Notes: generated from the sequence alone by a model not told the origin. A stretch of DNA of 64,000 bases from Tepidisphaera sp. (GCA_016124375.1 WGNV01000010.1:62001-126000), one strand, 5' to 3'; counted from the first letter of the stretch, positions 38,376 through 49,092 are shown. Numbers and translations: made by a program.

Positions 38376-40940
38376 TCAATCATCGTCCCCGTCGTCGCCA
38401 CCATTGCGGGGAGCCGTCGGCGCTCCGGGCATGTTATCCGGGAAGGGTTGCTTGCCCTCGGTCGCGCAGAACCACTGCACGCGCTGGTACCAATATGGAT
38501 CGGCGCCATCGATGGTATTCCAATTAAGACTGTCGGAGATCTCCGCCCACTTCTGGTACTCGGCGCTCTGGGCCTTTCGCGGCGGGTTGCGCTCGCCCAA
38601 TGGCACGTTATTGGGCGTGTGCTCGTAGGGGGTCAGGTCGGGCGTGTCTTGGAAGCACGTCGTGATCGGCGTCGCCATCGCGTCGAAGCGGCACATTGGG
38701 TCGAGCCCGAGAATGAGTTCGATCGAGCGCAACATGCCCGCGGTGGTGTATTGATGTGAGTCGGTGATGTGACGCTTGTTATATGGACTGATCACGAAGA
38801 ATGGCACACGGTGGCCATCGACGTGATCGGGCGAGGCCTGGCCGTCGTCCTCAATACAAAAGATGATCGTGTCCTTCCACGCGGCGGACTTGGTGACGGC
38901 TTCGACGACGCGACCGAACGCCAGGTCGTTATCCGCCTGCATTGAGCGGATGGTCGGGTACTCGGGGTTCATTCCTTCGCCGTGATCGCTGGGCAGTGAG
39001 AGGATCATGAGGTCGGGCAGCGTGCCGTTGGCGACGCCCTTGTTGAAGTCCTCGATAAACACATCCGCCCGGCTTTGGTCGCTCTGGATCAGGGGCCAGT
39101 AGTGCACGTTGGGGTGTATATATGGTTTCAGCCCGGCGACGCGGGTGTGGGCGATGTAGGTGAACTTGTGGGTGCCCGCTTTGTAATCTTCGTAGGCCTC
39201 GAACCAGTCCTTGGGGCGTCGGGGTTGGTACTCGGCGAGGGCGTCGTCGCAGAACTCGCCGTAGACGCGAATGGTTTTGTGCTTGGCGGCGGCGACATCC
39301 CACAGGCAGCCCCCGGTGGAGATGGACATAGCGCAGTCGCCGTCGTCGGGGTAGGTTCGCGAATAACCGACGTAGAAGTGTTCCAGATAATCGTTGGCCA
39401 TGGACTGCGTGGACCACGCGTGACCGTCGGCGGAGTTGGTGCCGCTGACGTAGCCGTTGTCGAAGAGGGTGAAGTCGCGGGCGAGTTTGCGGTGGTTGGG
39501 CATGACGGTCTCGCCCATGGTGCAGAGTTTGGGGTCGCCGTTGCCTTCTTTCATGTCGCCGAAGATCGAGTCGTAGGTCTGGTTCTCCTTGATGATGTAG
39601 AGGACGTGCTTGATGGAGCCGCGATAGACGGGCAGGTTGGGGCGGGGGTCGTCAACGACTTCCCAGTGGTTATTGGCGGCGACGAGCGAGGTTTCGGCGG
39701 CGAGGTCTTTGCTGAGATCGACGATGGTGATGGAACCCTGGAAGTCGTGCGGGCTGCCGGGGTTGCCGTGGATGGTGTTTTGGACTGAGCCATTGCCCTT
39801 GCTGTTGAGGACGTAGGCGAAGGCGCCGTCGTGGGAGATCTGGACGGCGCACGGGAAATAACCAGCGTGGCGGAAGCCGCGAACTTTGCCGGTGGGGATA
39901 TCGATCTCGGCGAGGGCGTTGTCACCCCCGTCGGCGGCGTACAGCGTGTCGCCCTTGATGGCGAGGGCGTTGGGCATGGCGCCGATGACACGCATCTTGC
40001 CCCAGGAGATGGGGATGGTGCGGGTGACTTTCTGGTGGGGGATGTCGAGTTCGCTGATGCTGTCGCTCATGGCGTTGGCGACGTAGAGCTTGTCGCCGCC
40101 GAGCACCATGTTGGTGGGGTGAATCCCGACGTCGACGTGTTTGGTGTTGCCGGTGGCGAGGTCGATGAAGGAGACGGTGCCGCTGCTCGGGGCGCCGCGT
40201 TCGTCGACGACGATGGGTTCGCCCGCGCTGGGAGAGGTGGTGTCGCTGGCGAGGGGTTTGCGCCCGCCCCAGTTGGTGACGATGAGGGTCTTCTCGTCGG
40301 GTGAGAGTTTGACTTCGTAGGGGAGGGTTTGAACGTCGAAGGCTTTGACGCGCGTGTGCGTGGCGAGGTCGACTTGGATGACTTGGTCGAGCCCGGCCGC
40401 GGCGACGAAGAGGGTCTTGCCGTCCTTGGTCATGCACATGCCGCCGGGCACGGCGTTGCGAGTGTCGCCGTCGGCGTTGAGGGAGATGCGTTCCTTGGGC
40501 TGGCACTCGGAGTCTTCGTAGAGGTATTCCTGCAGGTGGCCGTGATCGGTGGAGACAATGAATCGCATGCCGTCGGGCGTCCAGTTGGTGCCCTCGTGGC
40601 TGCCGGTCCAGAGGATGCCGTGGAAGCCGGCGCTGATGCGTTCGCCGTCGGGGGTGCGCATGAGGTCGCTGCGCGACTGACCCAGCACGCCCTTGGGTGT
40701 GCAGAGGAAGACTTCGTTCTTGGAGAGGACGGCGACCATGTCGTCCTTGGGATGGAGGGCGATGTCGCTGGGGCGTCCGGGGAAGGCGATGGCGTCGCCC
40801 TCGATGCGCTGGCCGCTGCTGACGAGGAAGGAGCCGTCCTTTTGGTAGCCCAGGGGCTGAGTGATGGGCGTGGGCTGAGCGAGGCAGAGGCCGCAGATGG
40901 CGAGCAGGGTCGCGGCGGGCGCTTGGCGAACGTGAATCAT
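38376..40940 (-). CDS. YncE-like beta-propeller / phosphoesterase (alkaline-phosphatase superfamily) fusion
   Basis: YVTN-like repeats (LYVANAMSDSISELDIP); HVLYIIKENQTYDSIFGDM; FCIEDDGQASPDHVDGHRVPFFVISPYNKR. Confidence 0.88.
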   Translation of the reverse strand: MIHVRQAPAATLLAICGLCLAQPTPITQPLGYQKDGSFLVSSGQRIEGDAIAFPGRPSDIALHPKDDMVAVLSKNEVFLCTPKGVLGQSRSDLMRTPDGERISAGFHGILWTGSHEGTNWTPDGMRFIVSTDHGHLQEYLYEDSECQPKERISLNADGDTRNAVPGGMCMTKDGKTLFVAAAGLDQVIQVDLATHTRVKAFDVQTLPYEVKLSPDEKTLIVTNWGGRKPLASDTTSPSAGEPIVVDERGAPSSGTVSFIDLATGNTKHVDVGIHPTNMVLGGDKLYVANAMSDSISELDIPHQKVTRTIPISWGKMRVIGAMPNALAIKGDTLYAADGGDNALAEIDIPTGKVRGFRHAGYFPCAVQISHDGAFAYVLNSKGNGSVQNTIHGNPGSPHDFQGSITIVDLSKDLAAETSLVAANNHWEVVDDPRPNLPVYRGSIKHVLYIIKENQTYDSIFGDMKEGNGDPKLCTMGETVMPNHRKLARDFTLFDNGYVSGTNSADGHAWSTQSMANDYLEHFYVGYSRTYPDDGDCAMSISTGGCLWDVAAAKHKTIRVYGEFCDDALAEYQPRRPKDWFEAYEDYKAGTHKFTYIAHTRVAGLKPYIHPNVHYWPLIQSDQSRADVFIEDFNKGVANGTLPDLMILSLPSDHGEGMNPEYPTIRSMQADNDLAFGRVVEAVTKSAAWKDTIIFCIEDDGQASPDHVDGHRVPFFVISPYNKRHITDSHQYTTAGMLRSIELILGLDPMCRFDAMATPITTCFQDTPDLTPYEHTPNNVPLGERNPPRKAQSAEYQKWAEISDSLNWNTIDGADPYWYQRVQWFCATEGKQPFPDNMPGAPTAPRNGGDDGDDD

Positions 40941-41189
40941 GCGAATCTCCGGAGATGGGTAATCACGGCAACCGCGAGCGAGGCGCGATGCCCGAGTGCG
41001 AGCGAGCAGTTTAGAAACTGGGGTATGTCTTGTGGCTCACGCGAGCGTCGCGAAGTGTCCGAGCGAGTGATCTTTACACGGTTTTAGCGCATCTGGCTTG
41101 GCGGATGCGGGGTGCGGGCAGAGTTCGCGCGGGCGCGGGCTTTACAATGTGGCGGGGCCAGTCCGAACGACCTTTACAAAGGAAGATGC

Positions 41190-42341
41190 GTGAGCGGCAG
41201 CACAGACAAGTATGACGTGGCGATTGTGGGCGCGGGGATACTGGGACTGTCGCACGCGTATCAGGCGTCGAAGCGCGGGCTGCGCGTGGTGGTTTTGGAG
41301 CGACACGCGTTTGCGCAAGGCGCGTCGATTCGGAACTTTGGGATGGTCTGGCCGATCGGGCAGCCGGCGGGGAGGCTGTTTGAGTTGGCGCTCCGCAGCC
41401 GCGGAATTTGGTTGGAGGTGTGCAGGGCCGCGGATATCTGGCATGACCCGTGCGGGAGCGTTCACCTGGTGACGCGCGAGGATGAGATGCGCGTGCTGGA
41501 AGAGTTTGTGGAGTTTGGCAGGCCACGCGGATATCAGGTGGAACTGTGGGACAAGGCCGAGGCGTGCCGTCGGTCGCCGGTGGCACGCGCGGATGCGGTG
41601 ATCGGCGGGTTGTGGAGCGCGAGCGAAGTGGGGGTCGATTCGCCCCGGGCGATCTCGGGCATCGCGGGGTGGCTGGCGAGGGAGCACAAGGTTGAGTTTC
41701 GATTCTCGACGCCCGTGCTGGCGATCGAGTCGCCCCGGGTGATGATTCCCGGGGGCGAGGTGCATGCGCCGCGAGCGATCGTGGCGACGGGCAGCGACTT
41801 TGAGCAGTTGTACCCGGAGGTGTACGCGAAGGCGGGTGTGCAGCGCTGCAAGTTGCAGATGATGTCGCTGGCGTCGCCGGCGCCGGGGTGGAAGCTGGGG
41901 CCGATGATCGCGAGCGGGCTGACGATCCGGCACTATCCGAACTTTTCGCCGTGCCGAAGTCTGTCGGCGCTCGAGGCGCGGATCCAGCGTGAGCAGCCCG
42001 AGCTGAACGACCTGGGCATTCACGTGATGATGTCGCAGCACATGAGCGGCGAACTGATCATCGGGGATAGTCACCAGTACGACGGCGCGATCTCGCCGTT
42101 TGATTCGGCGCGCATAGACGAGTTGATCCTGGCGGAACTCAAGCGGTTCATCACGCTGCCGGCGTGGAACATCACGCGGCGATGGAGCGGGGTGTACTCG
42201 AAGCTGCCCGGAAGCACGCTGCTGTGCGAGGACGTGGCGCCGGGCGTGCGGGTGGTGAACGCGACGGCTGGCAAGGGCATGACGATGGGCTTTGGCCTGG
42301 CGGACCTGATGTGGGAGGACTGGGATGGTTTCAAGCTCTGA
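41190..42341 (+). CDS. FAD-dependent oxidoreductase, phosphonate-associated (TIGR03364-like); GTG start
   Basis: YDVAIVGAGILGLSHAYQASKRGLRVVVLER; adjacent phnX; NATAGKGMTMGFGLA C-term. Confidence 0.8.
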   Translation: MSGSTDKYDVAIVGAGILGLSHAYQASKRGLRVVVLERHAFAQGASIRNFGMVWPIGQPAGRLFELALRSRGIWLEVCRAADIWHDPCGSVHLVTREDEMRVLEEFVEFGRPRGYQVELWDKAEACRRSPVARADAVIGGLWSASEVGVDSPRAISGIAGWLAREHKVEFRFSTPVLAIESPRVMIPGGEVHAPRAIVATGSDFEQLYPEVYAKAGVQRCKLQMMSLASPAPGWKLGPMIASGLTIRHYPNFSPCRSLSALEARIQREQPELNDLGIHVMMSQHMSGELIIGDSHQYDGAISPFDSARIDELILAELKRFITLPAWNITRRWSGVYSKLPGSTLLCEDVAPGVRVVNATAGKGMTMGFGLADLMWEDWDGFKL

Positions 42342-43173
42342 TCGCTTTGTCCGCACGCCCAATGTCGGCCCGGGGCGATATGCCCTGGGCATCCGTGCGG
42401 TGATTTTGGACTGGGCGGGCACGTGCGTGGACTTCGGGTCGTGCGCGCCGGCCGCGACGTTCGTGGAGGCGTTCGCCAAACACGGGGTGATCGTGACGCC
42501 CGCCGAGGCGCGGGCCCCGATGGGCATGGCCAAGCGCGAGCACATCCAGGCGATCGCGGCCAGCTCGGCGGTGGCGGCGCAGTGGAAGGCGGCCCACAAA
42601 CGCGAGTTCTCGGAAGGCGACATCGACGCGGTGTATGAGACGTTTCTGCCCCTGCAGGAGTCGTGCGTCGAACGGTTCAGCTCGGTGATTCCCGGTGCGG
42701 TCGAGACGCTGGCGTGGCTTAGGAGCAAGTCGATCAGGGTGGGCTCGAGCACGGGCTACACGCGGGAGATCATGGACCGGGTGATGCGGGTGGCGATGTC
42801 GCAGGGGTTCCAGGTGGAGACGATGGTGTGCGCGACCGACTTTCCGCAGGGGCGACCCTGGCCCTGGATGATCTTCGAAAACATGAAGCGGCTGGGCGTG
42901 TGCCCGCCTTCGAGTTGCATCGTCGTCGACGACACGGTGGTGGGCGTTCAGGCGGGCGTGAACGCGGGCACGTGGTCGGTGGGCGTGGCGGCGACCGGCA
43001 ACCTCGTGGGCCTGTCGCTCGCGGAGTTTGAATCCCTACCCGACGCGGAGCGGCACTCGCGGCTGGACAAGGCTCGCGCGGCGCTCGAAGACGCCGGGGC
43101 GCACTACGTGATCGACTCGATCGGGGAACTGCCCCGGGTGATCGCGGATATCCAGGGGCGCATGGCGGGGTAG
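42325..43173 (+). CDS. phnX: Phosphonoacetaldehyde hydrolase
   Basis: VILDWAGTCVDFGS nucleophile motif, RAPMGMAKREHI (Schiff-base Lys), VGSSTGYTREIMD, VDDTVVGVQAGVNAGTWSVGV. Confidence 0.9.
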   Translation: MVSSSDRFVRTPNVGPGRYALGIRAVILDWAGTCVDFGSCAPAATFVEAFAKHGVIVTPAEARAPMGMAKREHIQAIAASSAVAAQWKAAHKREFSEGDIDAVYETFLPLQESCVERFSSVIPGAVETLAWLRSKSIRVGSSTGYTREIMDRVMRVAMSQGFQVETMVCATDFPQGRPWPWMIFENMKRLGVCPPSSCIVVDDTVVGVQAGVNAGTWSVGVAATGNLVGLSLAEFESLPDAERHSRLDKARAALEDAGAHYVIDSIGELPRVIADIQGRMAG

Positions 43174-43295
43174 CGAGGGGGTCTCTTGTGGAGTCGGTAT
43201 TTGTGGCGAGGCTCTCGCGCGAGCGGAGTCTTCGTCGCGTTTGGCACCGTAAGAAACCCCCGTCTGCGCTTCCGTCTCGTGTTCGGGTGCAAAAA

Positions 43296-43326
43296 TGAAA
43301 AGCCCCGCGCCAGAGCGCGGGGCTTG
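43296..43326 (-). terminator. Terminator of the large secreted protein gene
   Basis: ccccgcg-ccaga-cgcgggg; minus-strand read ends ggcttttcattttt. Confidence 0.85.
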
Positions 43327-43341
43327 GATCTTATTTCCGGC

Positions 43342-43361
43342 CCTAGTGCCTAGTGCCTATT
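43342..43361. repeat. Short TAGTGCC heptamer array (about 2 units)
   Basis: cctagtgcctagtgcctat between terminator and stop codon. Confidence 0.7.
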
Positions 43362-43370
43362 TCCTCACTC

Positions 43371-46300
43371 TTACGGGCACTGGCCGCTGGCGATGGTGTT
43401 GATGAGGGCGTCAACGTCACCCTGATCGCCCACGCCGTCGTGGTTGAAGTCGGGGTCGATGCCGCTGGGGTTTTCGCCGCCCGCGATGACGTTGATGAGG
43501 TAGTCCACGTCGCCCTGGTCGGCGACGCCGTCCTGGTTGACGTCGGGATCGCAGGCCGGGGAGCCGACGACGCCGGAGAGGTTGAGGTTGCTGATGGCCC
43601 ACCAGCCGGAGTTGGAGTCATTGAAGCGCAGGCGAGCGGTCTGAGCGCCGGCGGGGTTGTTGAGGTAGACGGTGACGGTCTCGTTGCCGGTGGTGACCTT
43701 GTTGCCGGGGTTCCATGCGAGGACAGGGGTCCAGGTGGTGCCGTTGTCGTAGGAAACATCGACGCTGCTCATGTGGTTGGCCCCGGTGCCCCAGCTGGAG
43801 TCGAAGGTGAGAACGAGGGTGCCCTCGTTGACGCCGGCGACGCCGTAGGCGGTGGTGCGGAGGTGACCGGTGCCGGGGCAGCCGCGCTGATCGAAGTCGG
43901 AGACGAAGGCGGTGTTGGGGAGGAAGTCAAAGCGTGCGCCGCCGCCGGAGCGAGCCCAGGCGTTGGTGACCCAGGCGCTCCAGCCTTCGAAGTCGCCGCC
44001 GCTGGTGGGGCAGGGGCCAAGGTCGGCGTTGTTGTTGGTGAAGGAGCCTGGCTGAGCCTCTGGGGCCGAGTAGTAGTTGCAGGCCGCGACCGGCGGCACG
44101 TCATCCAGCGGGGTGGGCTGCGGGTTGGGCACGCCTTCGAAGTTCTCGGTGAGGGTCTGCGTGCCGTTGGAGGTGAAGGACATGTTGTCCAGGGCCCACC
44201 ACCAGTCGTTGCGGGCGTTGGTGAGGCTGAACTCGAACTTGACGGCGGTCGCGCCGCTGGGGATGTGAAGGGCGGTCTTGTCGAGGTTGATCGTGTCGTT
44301 CTCGTGGATGTGGTCTTCGTAGTAGTACTGGCTGGTGGGGTCGGAATCCCAGTGGATGAGTTCGACGCCCGGCTGGTCAACGCCGCCGACGGTGTAGATG
44401 GCCTTGACGATGGCGGTCTGGTTGTTGGTGTGGGTGCGGCCCGCAGTGCCGGTGGTACCGGGGGCCGACAACGTGGTGCCGATATCGATCGAGAAGCTGT
44501 TGGCCGAGACGCTGGTGATGTTGTACGCACCGTCGATCGGGGGAACACTGTCGGAGCCGCCGATGACGACGAGCGCGCCATCCGGGAAGCCGGAGGGCGA
44601 ATCGGTGGTGATCAGCACGCGGGTGGTGCTGGGGATCTGAGCGATGCTGGTGATGCCGACGCTGACGTCGCAGGAGCAGCGGTCATCGAGACCTTCGGGG
44701 CGCCAGCTGGAATCGAACTGGAGGTTGGCGCTGTTGACGGCCGCGGGCAGAGGCTGGGCGGGCGTCGTGAGGAAGGCGTTGAAGTTGCTCTGGCCGTTGG
44801 GCGAGTCATCCCAGGCGTCCGGGTCGGCAACCGCGACGAAGCCGCGCGCCTTGGTGAAGTTGGAGCGCTCCTGATCGCCCTGCTCCTGGATCCACCAGCC
44901 CTTATCGAGGAAGGTGAACCCGCGGAACGCGGTGCGGCCGCACTCCTGCGGGCAGGCGCCGATGGGCGTGAAGATGTCGGTCCAGCCATCCGGGGCATAG
45001 GGCGACCAGGGGGTGAAGCAGGCGGCGTAGTCGATGCTTGGGGCCACGGCCATCACCGCGGTGGTGGGGGCGTAGTTCAGCAGGTTGAGGGTGGTCTCAC
45101 CCTGGATGAGGGCGATGTTGTCCAAGGCCCACCACCAGTTGTTGCCGCCAACGTAGCGGAAGCGGAACTGCACGTGGCTGGAGCCTTCCGGCACGATGAA
45201 GGGGACAGCATCGCGCTCGTTGGGAGCGTCGTTCTTGAAGAACTGGCTGGCCTGGTCGGATTCCCAGCGGAGGACTTCGAGGGTGGTGTTGTTGGGGTCG
45301 TCGAAGGTAGCTTCGATGGTGGCGGTCTGGCCGGATTCCCAGCGCCAGCTGCTGTCGAAGGTGAGGACCATCAGGCCGCCGTTGCGGCCCGAGATGTCGA
45401 TCTGCGGGGTGCGCATGCTGGTGTCGAGGTCGCCGGGCTCGTGCGTCGCGTCATCGAACTCATCGCCATCGGCGACGGCGATGTTGCCGGAGCTGTTGAA
45501 GAAGAGGGCGCCGTTGTTGGTGCCCATGTCGTTGTTGGCGGCGCAGTACCAGTACTCGCGCGTGGTGAACGACCAGCCGCGCCACTCGGGCACGCCGCCC
45601 GAGGCGGGGCTGTCGACGGCGACGGTCATGGGCCCGTAGGGGGCGTTGGCGCCGCCGGTGTGGGTGAAGACGTTCTGGCCGCAGTACGAGAGGCGGCAGC
45701 CCTGGGGCGCGGCGTCGATCGGGGGCTCGAGGGTCACGCCTTCAAAGTCTTCGGTGTAGCGGGTGATGTTGTTGCCGCCCTGGCTGGCAGTGGCCGCGAG
45801 GTTATCGATGGCCCACCACCAGTCGTTGCCGGCGTTGGTCAAACCGAACTCGAAGCGGACGGAAGTGGCGCCGGCGGGGACGTTGAGCACGCTGTTGTCG
45901 AGGACGATGGTGTCGTTCTCGTGGATGTGGTCGGCGTAGAAGAAGGGCCCGTTGGGGTTGGAGTCCCAGTGCAGGACCTCGACGCCGGGCTGTTCGGTGC
46001 CGCCGACGGTGTAGAAGGCGCGGATGGTGGCGGTCTGGTTGTTCGTTCCGGGGCCGTCATCAAAGCCCTCGGGGCGCCAGCTGGAGTCGAAGGAGAAGGC
46101 GAAGGAACCGGCGTCGATGCCGGTGAGATCGATGGCGGGCGTCTTCATGAAGGCGTTCATGTAGCCGCAGAACTGAGCGCCGCTGGCGGGGCCGCCGCGA
46201 TCGTCCCAGGCGTCGGGATCGGCGACGGCGACATTGCCAATGCCCTTGGTGAAGTTGGAGCGCTCCTGATCGCCCTGCTCGCCGATCCACCAGTTCTTGT

Positions 46301-46619
46301 CGACGAAGGACCAGCCTTCGAACTCACGGAAGCCCTTGTTGGCGCAGGAGGTGCAGACCTGCTGGATGTTGCAGATGCTGGGGTTGGCGCAGGAGAATGT
46401 CTTGGTCTGGCAGTCATTCCACTCCCAGCCCGGGGGCGGGGTGTGGGTGAAGACGGGCGTGGGCGCCACGCACGTATTCGCGACCCAGGTGTCTTGGGGC
46501 TGCTGATCGAGCACGGCGCTGTCGAAGTTCTCGCTGTAGAACACGGTCTGGGCGTTGACCGACGAGCCCGCGGCCATGGCGAGCAGCCCGGCGGCTTTCA
46601 AAAATCCATAACGCATCAC
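43371..46619 (-). CDS. Large secreted modular protein (repeated domains) with dockerin-like C-terminus
   Basis: Signal peptide; repeated FxGWSFxDKxWWIxEQGDQERSNFTKxxGxVAVADPDAWDD modules; C-term DVNQDGVADQGDVDYLINVIAGGENPSGIDPDFNHDGVGDQGDVDALINTIASGQCP. Confidence 0.8.
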   Translation of the reverse strand: MMRYGFLKAAGLLAMAAGSSVNAQTVFYSENFDSAVLDQQPQDTWVANTCVAPTPVFTHTPPPGWEWNDCQTKTFSCANPSICNIQQVCTSCANKGFREFEGWSFVDKNWWIGEQGDQERSNFTKGIGNVAVADPDAWDDRGGPASGAQFCGYMNAFMKTPAIDLTGIDAGSFAFSFDSSWRPEGFDDGPGTNNQTATIRAFYTVGGTEQPGVEVLHWDSNPNGPFFYADHIHENDTIVLDNSVLNVPAGATSVRFEFGLTNAGNDWWWAIDNLAATASQGGNNITRYTEDFEGVTLEPPIDAAPQGCRLSYCGQNVFTHTGGANAPYGPMTVAVDSPASGGVPEWRGWSFTTREYWYCAANNDMGTNNGALFFNSSGNIAVADGDEFDDATHEPGDLDTSMRTPQIDISGRNGGLMVLTFDSSWRWESGQTATIEATFDDPNNTTLEVLRWESDQASQFFKNDAPNERDAVPFIVPEGSSHVQFRFRYVGGNNWWWALDNIALIQGETTLNLLNYAPTTAVMAVAPSIDYAACFTPWSPYAPDGWTDIFTPIGACPQECGRTAFRGFTFLDKGWWIQEQGDQERSNFTKARGFVAVADPDAWDDSPNGQSNFNAFLTTPAQPLPAAVNSANLQFDSSWRPEGLDDRCSCDVSVGITSIAQIPSTTRVLITTDSPSGFPDGALVVIGGSDSVPPIDGAYNITSVSANSFSIDIGTTLSAPGTTGTAGRTHTNNQTAIVKAIYTVGGVDQPGVELIHWDSDPTSQYYYEDHIHENDTINLDKTALHIPSGATAVKFEFSLTNARNDWWWALDNMSFTSNGTQTLTENFEGVPNPQPTPLDDVPPVAACNYYSAPEAQPGSFTNNNADLGPCPTSGGDFEGWSAWVTNAWARSGGGARFDFLPNTAFVSDFDQRGCPGTGHLRTTAYGVAGVNEGTLVLTFDSSWGTGANHMSSVDVSYDNGTTWTPVLAWNPGNKVTTGNETVTVYLNNPAGAQTARLRFNDSNSGWWAISNLNLSGVVGSPACDPDVNQDGVADQGDVDYLINVIAGGENPSGIDPDFNHDGVGDQGDVDALINTIASGQCP

Positions 46620-46943
46620 TGCCTCCTCACACTAAGGAAAACGCTTGCATAGTGGGCTCGACGACCGAGCGCCGCATTGAGGTGGAAAACTAGCCGCAGC
46701 GCACAAAATGCACAACACGTAGATGGTTAACTTTCCGCCAAACTTGAGTGTGGCATCCGCAAAGCAATTTCCTTAGCGCAACTCTCACGAGTTCTATGCG
46801 CGGTTCGCGCGAAAGCGCTTGCGGTGGTCGAGTATGCTTGGCCCTTTCACTGACGAAGAGGTCTGGTATCGCTCGTCGCGTGAGGGGACACGTTGGTGTG
46901 GCGGGGCGCTCGGTCGCTCCAGGGGCTTCAACGAGGAGGCTGT

Positions 46944-47930
<987 letters not shown>

Positions 47931-47956
47931 ATGTCGCAGGCTGAGCAAACGTACGG

Positions 47957-47988
47957 GCCGCCCGATCCGTCGGGCGGCTCTTTGTTTT
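47957..47988 (+). terminator. Rho-independent terminator
   Basis: gccgcccga-tccg-tcgggcggc followed by tctttgtttt. Confidence 0.88.
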
Positions 47989-48155
47989 CAGGCGAGGCGC
48001 GAGAAGCGGCCCGATCGCCGGGCGCCTCAACGCGGAATGGCCACGACGCGCCGGTTTACAAACCCTTAGCGCAGCGCTCATGTGGTGCGCGAAGCCGAGT
48101 GCGAGTAGTCTTGGGTGACGGGCTTTTCCACACTTCGTGAACAGGATATTGACGC

Positions 48156-48896
48156 ATGAATCTGGCGATCTTCGACATTGACGGCACGCTGACGCGGACG
48201 ACGCATGTGGATGACCTGTCGCTGGCCGCGGGCTTTGGAAAGTTCCTCGGTGTGAACCTCCCCCGGGTGGACTGGTTTGAGTTTGGGACTTCGACGGATC
48301 AGGGGCTCTGCATCGAGGCGTGTCGGCGGCATCTGGGACGGGCGCCGAGCGATGCGGAGATCGCGGCCGCGCGGGAGAGTTTCCTGCAAGAGCTTCGAAG
48401 CCGCATCGAGGCGGATCGCTCGCTGTGCGAGCCCGTGCCGGGCGCGCGGGAGATTTTCGAGCATTTGCGCCGGGCAGGGTGGGCTCTGGGCGTGGCGAGC
48501 GGGGCGTGGGAGCAGTCGGCGCGGACCAAGCTGAAGTTCGCGGGCGTCGAGATCGGCTCGATGCCCGCGACGTTCTCGCATGCGTTGCCCGACGGTCGCC
48601 CGGCGCTGCGGGAGGAGATCGTCGGCGGCACGATTTCGAAGCTGCTGAACGGCAGCTCGCGTGATGGAACTCGCATCGTGTACATCGGCGACGGGGTGTG
48701 GGACGCGCGGGCGGCGCGGGCCCTGGGCATCGGGTTCGTCGGTCTACGGCACGACGGCGTGCACGAGCATCTTCGAGCCGAGGGCGCGGGAGAGATCTTG
48801 AACGATTTTCGTGCGCCTGAGGCGGTTATCGAAGCCCTGTCGCGGGCCGTCTCCCCTTTGCGGGCGGGAGAGCCAAGCCCGCAACCCGCGATGTGA
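48156..48896 (+). CDS. HAD-superfamily hydrolase (phosphatase)
   Basis: LAIFDIDGTLTRT; GVASGA; VYIGDGVWDARAARALGIGFVGL. Confidence 0.88.
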   Translation: MNLAIFDIDGTLTRTTHVDDLSLAAGFGKFLGVNLPRVDWFEFGTSTDQGLCIEACRRHLGRAPSDAEIAAARESFLQELRSRIEADRSLCEPVPGAREIFEHLRRAGWALGVASGAWEQSARTKLKFAGVEIGSMPATFSHALPDGRPALREEIVGGTISKLLNGSSRDGTRIVYIGDGVWDARAARALGIGFVGLRHDGVHEHLRAEGAGEILNDFRAPEAVIEALSRAVSPLRAGEPSPQPAM

Positions 48897-49092
48897 TGAG
48901 CGTGAGCCCCCTGTTTATGGCGTGGGACGTAGTTGACGCACAGGCCTTGGCGACAGAAGCGTCTGGAATCACCAAGAGCGGGCTTGGCGCGGCCGATCTA
49001 TCTGTGCCGCGCGACACACGAACCTGGGTGGTTCGCAGTCGCAGCGAGCAGGAGACAAGCGTCGTCGCACGCAGGGGCGTCGCGGCTTCGAC

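Noticed and set aside
43353-46652. 1099-aa + strand ORF in the supplied track
   Set aside because: Antisense shadow of the 1082-aa secreted protein; Val/Gly/Asp-rich low-complexity translation typical of antisense reading in GC-rich DNA.
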